A stretch of 64,000 nucleotides of DNA from Melghirimyces algeriensis (GTDB lineage: Bacteria; Bacillota; Bacilli; Thermoactinomycetales; DSM-45169): assembly GCF_900182565.1 (NCBI RefSeq), contig NZ_FXTI01000001.1, positions 248,001 to 312,000 on the forward strand, given 5' to 3'. Positions 41,839 through 50,709 of this stretch are shown one piece after another. Under the pieces are notes generated by a model that saw nothing but the letters and a program-made list of their open reading frames with translations, was not told where the DNA came from and ran no database searches. Each line of letters begins with the position of its first letter. The stretch's first letter is position 1. A program made the position numbers and the translations under genes.

Positions 41839-42007
41839 TTTGGTCTTCGTTTTTCGTTACAAAACCTTAAACTATGGTAGAATACTAATGTCGACGGGAA
41901 GAAGTTGAACAAAATTTGTGCTATCTTTGATTCTCCTTTTCGGATCTTTTTCCCGGTGAAATACCGTAATTTATGGATGGGAAATCTTTAGAGGAGCTGT
42001 GGTTTTC

Positions 42008-43135
42008 ATGGTGCAAGTGGAAGTTGTATCGAGGGAAGATTATCTGTCCTTTATCAAAACGCAGTCTTTGGGGAATTTTATGCAATATCCCTCGTGGGGA
42101 GATCTGAAAACAGAATGGAAAAATGATCTGTTGGGATGGTTTGATGCAGAGGGACGTATGGTTGGTTGCGCACTGGTTTTGTACCGGAAACTGCCTGGTA
42201 TGAACAAATATTTGGCCTACATACCTCGTGGACCAGTAATTGACTGGACTACAAAGGAATTAAAAGAAATGTTTGAGCCTTTATTTGACTATTTGCGTCA
42301 AAAAAATGTGTTCAGTGTCAAGATGGAACCGCCGGTCACACGGGCCAAGTGGAAAACACCGACAATTAAAAAATTCCTGAAGGAAATACGTCAACATAAT
42401 CTTAAAGGAAAAACACTTCGGGATGTGGGTCCCGATGAATTGGATGGTCATGCAGAATATATTCAGCAGGAACTGAATGCGATGGGGTGGAGAAGAAAAG
42501 AGAGTGAAGGTGGTTTTTCTGCCATTCAGCCCCAGTATGTATTCCGGCTTCCGCTGAAAGACCGCTCACTCGATGATATTTTTGCCGGATTTCATACCAA
42601 TTGGCGACGAAATGTGCGAAAATCAGAAAAACAGGGTGTGGAAGTATCTGAAGGGGAAGAGAAGGATCTCAAAGAGTTTTATGACCTGTTAAAAGTGACA
42701 GCTGAACGGGATCAATTTGCTGTTCGCGGTTTTTCGTACTTTGAACGGATGTACAAAGAACTGAAGAAAGAAGATCCAAATCGGATTCGGCTGTATATGG
42801 CCAGGTATGAAGGGAAACTTCTGGCATCAACCATTGCGACATACTCCAACGGGCATACATGGTATCTGTATGGAGCCAGCGGGAACGAAATGAGAGAAAA
42901 AATGCCCAACCATGCGATTCAGTGGAAAATGATCCAGGATGCCCACGCAATGGGGGCCCATACGTATGATTTCCGGGGAATTAGTCATACACTGGATGAA
43001 TCCAATCCCCTTTATGGATTGTTGCGGTTTAAACTGGGCTTTGGAGGGGAAGCCTGCGAATTGATCGGTGAATGGGATTATCCGCTTCAACCGTTACTTC
43101 ACTGGGCTTTTGATATGTATATGAAAAAGCGTTAA
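42008..43135 (+). CDS. FemABX-family aminoacyl-tRNA-dependent peptidyltransferase
   Basis: Adds amino acids from aminoacyl-tRNA to the peptidoglycan stem peptide to build an interpeptide bridge. The two GNAT-like halves are visible: NFMQYPSWGDLK, YIPRGPVIDW, FAGFHTNWRRNVRKSEKQGV, WYLYGASG and YDFRGISHTLDESNPLYGLL, which fit FemX/FmhB-like proteins. 375 residues. ATG 42008 is favoured over an in-frame GTG 41999 that lies too close to GAGGAG. It is followed at once by a PLP-dependent alanine-racemase-like gene, which suggests joint envelope work; the amino acid used is unknown. Confidence 0.87.
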   Translation: MVQVEVVSREDYLSFIKTQSLGNFMQYPSWGDLKTEWKNDLLGWFDAEGRMVGCALVLYRKLPGMNKYLAYIPRGPVIDWTTKELKEMFEPLFDYLRQKNVFSVKMEPPVTRAKWKTPTIKKFLKEIRQHNLKGKTLRDVGPDELDGHAEYIQQELNAMGWRRKESEGGFSAIQPQYVFRLPLKDRSLDDIFAGFHTNWRRNVRKSEKQGVEVSEGEEKDLKEFYDLLKVTAERDQFAVRGFSYFERMYKELKKEDPNRIRLYMARYEGKLLASTIATYSNGHTWYLYGASGNEMREKMPNHAIQWKMIQDAHAMGAHTYDFRGISHTLDESNPLYGLLRFKLGFGGEACELIGEWDYPLQPLLHWAFDMYMKKR

Positions 43136-43178
43136 GGATCTGATATGTTATATGAAGAAGTGATCGGGGTGCTTACAT

Positions 43179-44372
43179 GTGAGTCTTAGTCTATATATCA
43201 ACTGGCGGGAATGGCTACGTCATATCCGAAACATGGAAAACAAATATCCTGATTATGTACCCGTGATTAAAGGAAACGGTTATGGATTCGGTAACCGTTA
43301 TTTGGCCGATACCATTTACAGAGAAGGAAAAGAAGAGATTGCAGTGGGTACGTTGGAAGAAGCGCGTCAGTTAGGGAAGGAATACACATTCCGTCAAATG
43401 ATTGTTTTAACGCCTGTCATGACAGAGCTGGATGTATCTGATCTTGTTTCTGGACGGATCTACACGGTTGGAAGTCGGGAACAGCTGCAATATTTGGTTA
43501 CCTCATTTGACCGTATTTTGTCAGACGATAGAAGAAGCTGGGCCAAAACGGGTGCACCGTTTAAATTGAATATCCTTTTGAAATGTCAGTCTTCCATGAA
43601 GCGATATGGCTTTTCATTGGAAGATGCAACCAATATTCAACAGTGGATTCACGATGCAGAGACAGATCGTGTCCATATTGAAATAAAGGGGCTATCCATC
43701 CATTTTCCAAAAGAGGGATTAAGTTTCTCGCAGAAGAAACAGGCAATTGGCGAATGGATTGAAACGCTCAGAAAATCAGGGTTTTCCTGCTGTCGTATGT
43801 ATGTAAGTCACCTTTCCAGTCAACAGTATCGCGATATATGTAAAAAATGGCCGTCGGTTCACTTTTCCATACGCCTGGGAACGGATCTTTGGCTTTACGA
43901 TAAATCATTTATTGAGACAAAGAGCACGGTTTTGGACATCAAAAAGATTAAAAGAGGGGAACGGTTTGGTTATAAGCAATTTCGTTCCCTGAAAAGTGGT
44001 TATCTGGTATATGTTTCGGGTGGTACGGCCAACGGAGTGGGTTTGGAGGCTCCCGTGTTTCCACGGAGTTGGAAAGAACGACTGAAGCTGACCGTATTTT
44101 GGGGTTTAAGTCTGTTTAAACTGCAACTCAGTCCCTTCACTTATAAAGGAAAACGCTTTTGGTATGCTGAGCCGCCACATATGCAGACCACCGTTTTATT
44201 TTTCCCTTCCAAAGCTACTTTGCCAGAAGTGGGGGAAGAATTGCTTGTTCAGCTTCGTATGACGACTGCCACATTTGATCGGAAAGTGGAAATGGGAAAA
44301 GAGATGATTCCGTACGAACGGGAGTCTGAACAACAAGAAGAAAAAGGCAAAGTCCAACATGTTATTTCCTAA
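43179..44372 (+). CDS. Alanine racemase N-terminal-domain protein
   Basis: PLP-binding TIM barrel of the alanine racemase family. DYVPVIKGNGYGFGNRYLAD carries the Schiff-base lysine (family AVVKANAYGHG). SMKRYGF and SHLSSQQYRDI correspond to later barrel strands, and FSIRLGTDLWLYD to the R-G-LYG segment. The C-terminal part is atypical: KKIKRGERFGYKQF is present but I find no clear GxxVSYG-type second catalytic tyrosine segment. So racemase activity on D-Ala is plausible but not sure; another amino acid, or PLP-homeostasis-like binding, is possible. GTG 43179 is the start. It is close behind the femX-like gene. Confidence 0.75.
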   Translation: MSLSLYINWREWLRHIRNMENKYPDYVPVIKGNGYGFGNRYLADTIYREGKEEIAVGTLEEARQLGKEYTFRQMIVLTPVMTELDVSDLVSGRIYTVGSREQLQYLVTSFDRILSDDRRSWAKTGAPFKLNILLKCQSSMKRYGFSLEDATNIQQWIHDAETDRVHIEIKGLSIHFPKEGLSFSQKKQAIGEWIETLRKSGFSCCRMYVSHLSSQQYRDICKKWPSVHFSIRLGTDLWLYDKSFIETKSTVLDIKKIKRGERFGYKQFRSLKSGYLVYVSGGTANGVGLEAPVFPRSWKERLKLTVFWGLSLFKLQLSPFTYKGKRFWYAEPPHMQTTVLFFPSKATLPEVGEELLVQLRMTTATFDRKVEMGKEMIPYERESEQQEEKGKVQHVIS

Positions 44373-44381
44373 AACCTGAAA

Positions 44382-44430
44382 AACCCGCTGTTGTCCGTTT
44401 TTAACCAGGTCAAGGCGGGTATTTCTGTTT
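44382..44430 (+). terminator. Terminator after the racemase-like gene
   Basis: ACCCGC and GCGGGT flank a 26-base loop and are followed by ATTTCTGTTTT. Long loop, so moderate support. Confidence 0.55.
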
Positions 44431-44516
44431 TGATTATCCTCCTGTTTAGCGGTCATACTAAGCTTAAACCAATAGGTGGAATGCTTTCCGTGACCTAGCG
44501 ACGGGGAGGAATAACA

Positions 44517-46202
44517 ATGAATTGGACAGTTTTAATCATGTTGCTTCAGGTTTTCTTTTCAATCGTGATCGGCTTGTATTTCTGGAACTTACTTCGCAAC
44601 CAGCATTCCAGTCGTTCTGCGGTGGACCGGGAGTCTCGCAAAGAGATGGACAAATTGCGGAAAATGCGGAGTGTTGCATTGACAGAACCTCTTTCAGAAA
44701 AAACCAGACCATCATCCTTTAAAGAAATCGTGGGTCAAAAAGAGGGATTGCGTGCCTTGAAAGCGGCTCTGTGTGGACCCAATCCCCAGCATGTATTGAT
44801 CTACGGACCTCCGGGGGTGGGAAAAACGGCTGCAGCACGGGTGGTGTTGGAAGAAGCCAAAAAGAATCCGGAATCCCCATTTGACGGTCAATCCAAATTT
44901 GTGGAGATTGATGCCACCACGGCCCGTTTTGATGAGCGTGGAATTGCAGATCCACTGATCGGTTCCGTCCATGACCCGATTTATCAAGGAGCAGGAGCGA
45001 TGGGGGTTGCCGGAATTCCTCAACCGAAGCCGGGGGCTGTTTCAAAGGCGCATGGCGGGATGCTGTTTATTGATGAAATTGGAGAGTTGCATCCCATTCA
45101 GATGAATAAGCTGTTAAAGGTGTTGGAAGACCGAAAAGTCTACTTTGAAAGTGCTTATTACAGTTCAGAAGATACAAATACCCCTTCACACATTCATGAT
45201 ATCTTTGAAAATGGTCTTCCAGCAGACTTTCGTCTGGTTGGAGCCACGACCCGAATGCCGGAGGAGATTCCGGCAGCCATTCGTTCCCGCTGTTTGGAGG
45301 TCTTCTTTCGGCCTCTTTTGGGAATGGAGATTGAACAGATTGCCCAGCAGGCGATTGAACGGATTCAATTTTCCTATGAAGAAAAAGCGATTGAAGTGAT
45401 CAAAAAATATGCCACCAATGGTCGTGAAGCCGTCAATATTGTCCAAACGGCCGGTGGATTGGCTCTGACCGAGGGACGCAAGAATATTCAATCCTCCGAT
45501 GTGGAGTGGGTTGTGCACAATAGCCAAATGACTCCTCGACCGGATAAAAAAGTGCCGGAACATCCTGTTCCTGGATTGGTCAATGGTTTGGCGGTATATG
45601 GTCCCAACATGGGTACCCTCCTGGATATCGAGGTGACGGCTGTTCCCGTGAAAACAGCGGAAGAAGGTTCGATTCGAATTACCGGAATGGTGGATGAGGA
45701 AGAGTTGGGTAGCCGGCAACGGACTCTCCGGCGAAAGAGCATGGCACGCAGCTCGGTGGAAAATGTCCTTACAGTTCTTCAACGTACAGATGTCAATCCT
45801 TATGCCTATCATTTGCATATTAACTTTCCAGGCGGGGTTCCGTTAGACGGACCATCGGCAGGAATCGCGGTCGCTTCAGCCATATACTCAGCAATCAAGG
45901 GAATCAAAGTGGATAACCGTCTGGCGATGACCGGAGAGTTGAGTATTCATGGGAAAGTAAAGCCTGTAGGAGGGGTCGTTTCCAAAGTGGAAGCTGCAAA
46001 ACGGGCAGGGGCCAACCGTGTCTTGATTCCGGAAGAAAATATGCAGACGATTTTCTCGGAAATGGAAGGAATTGAGGTGATTCCGGTCCGTGATCTGGAT
46101 GCGGTCCTTCGTTTGATACCACTGGATGCTTCCGAAGAGGATCAGGAACAGATCATGCCTGCCACTTCGGTTCTGACGGCTACACCTACACCGATGACTT
46201 AA
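44517..46202 (+). CDS. lonB: ATP-dependent protease LonB
   Basis: Membrane-associated Lon-type protease known from Bacillus as a forespore protein. One N-terminal transmembrane helix (VLIMLLQVFFSIVIGLYFW), an AAA+ domain with GPPGVGKT and MLFIDEIGEL, and the Lon_C protease domain with DGPSAGIAVA (catalytic Ser) and the Lys-bearing KVKPVGGVVSKVEAAKRAG. 561 residues. GGGAGGAA precedes the ATG. It lies directly before lonA, as in B. subtilis. SigF control is known there; I could not identify a convincing SigF promoter here. Confidence 0.95.
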   Translation: MNWTVLIMLLQVFFSIVIGLYFWNLLRNQHSSRSAVDRESRKEMDKLRKMRSVALTEPLSEKTRPSSFKEIVGQKEGLRALKAALCGPNPQHVLIYGPPGVGKTAAARVVLEEAKKNPESPFDGQSKFVEIDATTARFDERGIADPLIGSVHDPIYQGAGAMGVAGIPQPKPGAVSKAHGGMLFIDEIGELHPIQMNKLLKVLEDRKVYFESAYYSSEDTNTPSHIHDIFENGLPADFRLVGATTRMPEEIPAAIRSRCLEVFFRPLLGMEIEQIAQQAIERIQFSYEEKAIEVIKKYATNGREAVNIVQTAGGLALTEGRKNIQSSDVEWVVHNSQMTPRPDKKVPEHPVPGLVNGLAVYGPNMGTLLDIEVTAVPVKTAEEGSIRITGMVDEEELGSRQRTLRRKSMARSSVENVLTVLQRTDVNPYAYHLHINFPGGVPLDGPSAGIAVASAIYSAIKGIKVDNRLAMTGELSIHGKVKPVGGVVSKVEAAKRAGANRVLIPEENMQTIFSEMEGIEVIPVRDLDAVLRLIPLDASEEDQEQIMPATSVLTATPTPMT

Positions 46203-46347
46203 ATTTCTGCTGTTGACAGATCGAGCCGCTGTATGTTTATTTGATCGGGAGTGGCTGTCATAGACAAAAGAAGAGGAATAAGATAAAATCGTACAAAGCT
46301 TGAAGTATCTATTTGACTTGGCTGGTGACGGCATGGGAGGTGCATAC

Positions 46348-48675
46348 ATGGCTGTAAAAGAAGAAGAACGTGTGCTGCCGTTATTGCCTCTTCGCGGTTT
46401 GTTGGTCTATCCCAACATGGTTTTGCACCTGGACGTTGGTCGTGAACGTTCTGTGAAAGCGTTGGAACAGGCAATGGTGGATGATGATTTGATTCTCTTG
46501 GCAACACAGCATGAAGTACAGCTTGAGGAGCCGACTCCGGAGGATATCTACAAAATGGGCACAATTGCCCGTGTAAGGCAAATGCTTAAACTTCCTAACG
46601 GAACCATTCGGGTTTTGGTGGAAGGGCTGAATCGGGCTCGGCTTCTGGAATTTACAGAGACAAAACCGTATTATCAGGTGCGAGTCAGCGAAATTATACA
46701 GGAAGAAAACTCTGATGTGAACATTGAAGCATTGATGCGTTCAGTGTTGGACCACTTTGAACAATATCTGCGCCTTTCCAAAAAAGTTTCACCGGAAACG
46801 TTGTCTGCTGTTGCAGATATCGATGAAGCGGGACGTTTGGCTGACGTCATCGCTTCCCATCTTCCGCTGAAAATCGAGGATAAGCAAAAGATACTGGAAG
46901 CGGTGGATATCCGTGAGCGTTTGGAATCCCTTCTGTCCATTCTGAATGATGAACGTGAGGTCTTGGAACTGGAACGAAAGATCTCCCAGCGTGTCAAAAA
47001 ACAGATGGAAAAAACCCAAAAGGAGTATTACCTCAGGGAGCAAATGAAGGCGATTCAGCGGGAGTTGGGCGAAAAAGAAGGCCGTATGGGTGAAGTGGAA
47101 GAATTGAGGGAGCAGTTGGAAGAGCTGGATGCATCAGATGAAGTAAAAGAGAAGATTGAAAAGGAACTGCAACGGCTGGAGAAGATTCCTACTACCTCCG
47201 CAGAAGGGGGAGTGATTCGCACTTATATTGAATGGTTGCTTGAACTCCCTTGGAATAAGCAAACAGAGGACGATCTCGATCTCAAAAAAGCAGAAAAGAT
47301 ACTGGATGAAGACCATTACGGATTGGAAAAAGCCAAAGAACGGGTGCTGGAATACCTGGCTGTCCAACAGATGGTCAAACGCTTAAAGGGTCCTATCCTG
47401 TGTCTGGTTGGTCCTCCCGGTGTGGGTAAAACTTCATTGGCACGGTCGATTGCCCGTTCTCTAGGTCGGAAGTTTGTCCGGATCTCCTTGGGCGGTGTGC
47501 GCGATGAAGCAGAGATTCGAGGACATCGGCGTACCTATGTAGGAGCGATGCCAGGTCGGATTATTCAGGGAATGAAAAATGCGGGTACCTCCAATCCAGT
47601 CTTTTTGTTGGACGAGATTGATAAAATGACGATGGACTTCCGCGGTGATCCGGCCTCGGCACTTTTGGAAGTTCTGGACCCGGAACAAAACCAGAATTTC
47701 AGCGATCATTACATTGAAGTGCCTTACGATTTGTCCAAAGTGATGTTTATTACAACGGCCAATACGCTTCACACCATTCCGCAACCGTTGTTGGATCGGA
47801 TGGAGACGCTGTATATTTCGGGCTACACCGAAATTGAAAAGGAACGGATCGCCAAGAAGTATCTGATTCCCAAGCAAATTGAGGAACATGGTTTAACAAA
47901 GGAAAAGCTTGTAATTCATGGTGATGCAATTCTAAAAGTGATTCGGCAATATACCCGTGAAGCCGGGGTGCGGAATTTGGAGCGTGTTTTTGGTCAGCTG
48001 GCCCGGAAAGCGGCAAAACAGCTGGTGACTGAAGAGCGGAAGCGCGTCGTGGTTACCGTAAAGAATATTCCCCAGTTTCTTGGGCCGGAGAAATTCCGGT
48101 ATGGAAAAGTGGAAGAAGCCGATTCATTAGGAGCTGCGACCGGATTGGCCTGGACGGCGGCCGGTGGAGATACACTCACCATAGAAGTAACGGTATTACC
48201 GGGGAAAGGGAAGCTTACGCTTACCGGAAAATTGGGTGATGTGATGAAAGAATCGGCGCAAGCTGCTTTCAGTTATATCCGTTCTAGGGCGGATGAGCTA
48301 AACATTGATCCTGAGTTTAATGAAAAAAATGATATACACATCCATGTGCCTGAGGGAGCGATTCCGAAGGATGGACCTTCGGCTGGTATTACCATGGCAA
48401 CGGCACTTGTTTCAGCGTTGACAGAAAGTCCGGTTTCTCGCTATGTGGGGATGACTGGAGAGATCACTTTGAGAGGGAAAGTGCTTCCGATTGGAGGTTT
48501 AAAGGAAAAATCGCTTGCCGCCCATCGGGCAGGTCTAACACATATTCTTATTCCGAAGGATAACGAAAAAGACCTGGAAGATGTCCCTGAAAGCGTGCGT
48601 AATGATCTGAAAATAACGTTGGTTGAACATATGGATGAAGTATTGAAGTTGGCCTTGGTGAGGGATTCATCATGA
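46348..48675 (+). CDS. lonA: ATP-dependent protease La (LonA)
   Basis: Cytosolic AAA+ protease for damaged and regulatory proteins. LAN substrate domain at the N-terminus (VLPLLPLRGLLVYPNMVLHL), a long helical region, Walker A VGPPGVGKTS, Walker B VFLLDEIDKM, and the protease domain with PKDGPSAGITMATAL (catalytic Ser) and IGGLKEKSLAAHR (catalytic Lys). 775 residues, normal. ATG 46348 follows GGGAGGTG. Its stop overlaps the engB start by 4 bases. Confidence 0.97.
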   Translation: MAVKEEERVLPLLPLRGLLVYPNMVLHLDVGRERSVKALEQAMVDDDLILLATQHEVQLEEPTPEDIYKMGTIARVRQMLKLPNGTIRVLVEGLNRARLLEFTETKPYYQVRVSEIIQEENSDVNIEALMRSVLDHFEQYLRLSKKVSPETLSAVADIDEAGRLADVIASHLPLKIEDKQKILEAVDIRERLESLLSILNDEREVLELERKISQRVKKQMEKTQKEYYLREQMKAIQRELGEKEGRMGEVEELREQLEELDASDEVKEKIEKELQRLEKIPTTSAEGGVIRTYIEWLLELPWNKQTEDDLDLKKAEKILDEDHYGLEKAKERVLEYLAVQQMVKRLKGPILCLVGPPGVGKTSLARSIARSLGRKFVRISLGGVRDEAEIRGHRRTYVGAMPGRIIQGMKNAGTSNPVFLLDEIDKMTMDFRGDPASALLEVLDPEQNQNFSDHYIEVPYDLSKVMFITTANTLHTIPQPLLDRMETLYISGYTEIEKERIAKKYLIPKQIEEHGLTKEKLVIHGDAILKVIRQYTREAGVRNLERVFGQLARKAAKQLVTEERKRVVVTVKNIPQFLGPEKFRYGKVEEADSLGAATGLAWTAAGGDTLTIEVTVLPGKGKLTLTGKLGDVMKESAQAAFSYIRSRADELNIDPEFNEKNDIHIHVPEGAIPKDGPSAGITMATALVSALTESPVSRYVGMTGEITLRGKVLPIGGLKEKSLAAHRAGLTHILIPKDNEKDLEDVPESVRNDLKITLVEHMDEVLKLALVRDSS

Positions 48676-49259
48676 AAGTGACCCAAGCTGAATTTGTGAT
48701 AAGTGCCGTCAAACCGGCTCAATATCCCGCGGACGCCCTGCCGGAGATCGCTCTGGCCGGGCGTTCCAATGTTGGGAAATCATCACTGATCAACTGTTTA
48801 ATCAATCGAAAAAATTTGGCACGAACCAGTTCAAAGCCAGGGAAAACGCAAACCATCAATTTTTATCGGATTAACGAAGCTCTGTATTTTGCCGATATGC
48901 CCGGTTACGGATTTGCCCGTGTTCCGAAGACTGTAAAAGCAGCTTGGGGCCGAATGATTGAATCCTATCTGTCCAATCGGGAAGCGCTGTATGGTGTTAT
49001 CCAAGTGGTGGATCTTCGGCATCCGCCGACTGGGGACGACCGATCCATGTACAGCTGGCTGAAACATTATGACATTCCGGCCATTGTTGTTGCGACAAAA
49101 GCGGATAAAATCTCGCGAGGAAATTGGTCAAAACATCTAAAACAGATACGCAATGGGCTCGACTTGTCCGCCGCAGATCCGCTCATCCTTTTTTCTGCCC
49201 AAACCGGTCAAGGGAAGGCGGATCTCTGGAAAGAAATTGGACACTTGATTCCGCGATAA
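48672..49259 (+). CDS. engB: Ribosome biogenesis GTPase EngB (YsxC)
   Basis: Essential small GTPase for assembly of the 50S ribosomal subunit. Motifs: G1 GRSNVGKSS, G2 region SSKPGKTQTINFY, G3 DMPGYGFA, G4 ATKADK and G5 FSAQTGQG. 195 residues. ATGA overlap with lonA, the conserved Bacillus arrangement lonA-ysxC. Confidence 0.96.
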   Translation: MKVTQAEFVISAVKPAQYPADALPEIALAGRSNVGKSSLINCLINRKNLARTSSKPGKTQTINFYRINEALYFADMPGYGFARVPKTVKAAWGRMIESYLSNREALYGVIQVVDLRHPPTGDDRSMYSWLKHYDIPAIVVATKADKISRGNWSKHLKQIRNGLDLSAADPLILFSAQTGQGKADLWKEIGHLIPR

Positions 49260-49328
49260 GTGCACCAAAATCAGGGTTGGGGAATAGGTTACATATCACA
49301 GAAGATACGGGCGAAAGGTTGGGAGAGG

Positions 49329-50423
49329 ATGAATAAAAAAATACGTGTAGCCGTATTGTTTGGAGGAAAATCAGGAGAGCATGAGGTTTCTCTCTCTTCT
49401 GCTAGCTCCATTATCCAGGCAATGGATTTAGAAAAATACGATCTATTCCCTGTGTTGATCAATCAGGCAGGTGGTTGGGAACCGGGAACACCTGCTTTAT
49501 CTGCGCTGGAGGGGAAGGTAGAATCGGAAAAGCTGAAGGAATTATCCGCCTCCAACGATGACTCGCTACCTGCTACAACAAATCTCCCGGTCTTGAAGTG
49601 GGACGAGATCGATGTGGTTTTCCCTGTTCTTCATGGAACCTTTGGTGAAGATGGTACGATTCAGGGAATGTTGGAAATTGCGGATATTCCTTATGTGGGA
49701 GCAGGGGTTCTCGCTTCCAGTGTGGGCATGGATAAGGTGATGATGAAAAAGGTTTTTGCGCAGGAAGGACTGTCTCAAGGGAACTTTTCCTTTTATCTGA
49801 GAAAACAGATTGAGAGGGATATAGATTCCGTTGTGGCGGAGGTTGAAGCCGACTTTGCGTATCCTTGTTTTGTCAAGCCGGCAAATCTGGGTTCCAGTGT
49901 GGGGATTTCCAAGGCGAGAAACCGGGAAGAACTGGTTGGTGCTCTTCAGTTAGCCGCTCGCTATGATCGAAAAGTGGTTGTGGAAGAGTTTGCGGATGCA
50001 CGGGAAATCGAAGTGGCGGTTCTGGGAAACGATGAACCTGAGGCTTCGGTTCCTGGTGAAATCGTCTCTTCCAATGACTTTTATGATTATAAAGCGAAAT
50101 ATATCGATGCAAAATCAGAAATGCGCATTCCTGCCGAATTGCCGAAAGGGACCCAGGAAGAAATTCGGCGCATGGCGATTCAAGCCTATCGTGCCATTGA
50201 TTGCAGTGGTCTCGCACGAGTGGATTTCTTCGTTCATCATTCCGATGGTCGGGTATGGATTAATGAAATCAATACCATGCCTGGGTTTACTCCTTTCAGC
50301 ATGTATGCGAATCTCTGGAAGCACTCTGGTATTTCTTATTCCCAACTCATTTCCAAGTTGATTGATCTAGCGTTGGAACGATACAAAGAAAAACAAAAGT
50401 CAACAACAACGTTTGAGATATAG
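49329..50423 (+). CDS. ddl: D-alanine--D-alanine ligase
   Basis: Makes the D-Ala-D-Ala dipeptide for peptidoglycan. ATP-grasp family: VLFGGKSGEHEVSL, HGTFGEDGTIQGMLE, PYVGAGVLASSVGMDK, FVKPANLGSSVGISKA, and EINTMPGFTPFSMY with the metal Glu/Asn. 364 residues. The DxGTIQG-type and EINTMPGFT segments point to D-Ala, not D-Lac, ligase but this is a soft call. ATG 49329 is chosen with AAAGG 10 bases upstream; GGGAGAGG touches the ATG. The frame opens earlier at 49260 without homology. Confidence 0.94.
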   Translation: MNKKIRVAVLFGGKSGEHEVSLSSASSIIQAMDLEKYDLFPVLINQAGGWEPGTPALSALEGKVESEKLKELSASNDDSLPATTNLPVLKWDEIDVVFPVLHGTFGEDGTIQGMLEIADIPYVGAGVLASSVGMDKVMMKKVFAQEGLSQGNFSFYLRKQIERDIDSVVAEVEADFAYPCFVKPANLGSSVGISKARNREELVGALQLAARYDRKVVVEEFADAREIEVAVLGNDEPEASVPGEIVSSNDFYDYKAKYIDAKSEMRIPAELPKGTQEEIRRMAIQAYRAIDCSGLARVDFFVHHSDGRVWINEINTMPGFTPFSMYANLWKHSGISYSQLISKLIDLALERYKEKQKSTTTFEI

Positions 50424-50459
50424 CCAAAACCCCCGTTTTTGACGGGGGTTTTGGCTATA
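50419..50459 (+). terminator. Terminator after ddl
   Basis: TATAGCCAAAACCCCCGT and its exact complement form an 18-bp stem with a five-base T-rich loop. The stem takes in the ddl stop codon. The A-run and T-run inside the stem make it bidirectional. Confidence 0.9.
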
Positions 50460-50465
50460 AAGATC

Positions 50466-50506
50466 TTTCTAACTTCCGATAATGAAAGAGTATCGGAAGT
50501 TAGAAA
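50466..50506 (+). repeat. Perfect 16-bp inverted repeat
   Basis: TTTCTAACTTCCGATA (50466-50481) and TATCGGAAGTTAGAAA (50491-50506) with a nine-base spacer. No T-run follows. It sits between ddl and the HTH-TPR regulator gene and could be an operator, an RNA hairpin or the end of an old insertion. Confidence 0.8.
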
Positions 50507-50709
50507 AGCGATCAAAAGAAAGGGGGATGAAACAAGTCCACTTATTCCAAACATGAGTCCGACCGTACCCTCACCACAGACCATACAGATATTCCTCAAC
50601 TTTGTTTTGCATGGTAAACATATTTTTGCCGAAAAAATATTCCCAAAAACCGGGATATAAACTAAAATATAATCGATTGGGATTTTTTGCAAGATGAGGA
50701 GGATCGTAT

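Noticed and set aside
44455..44515. SigF promoter before lonB
   Set aside because: Expected from B. subtilis, but no sequence here matches both SigF boxes.
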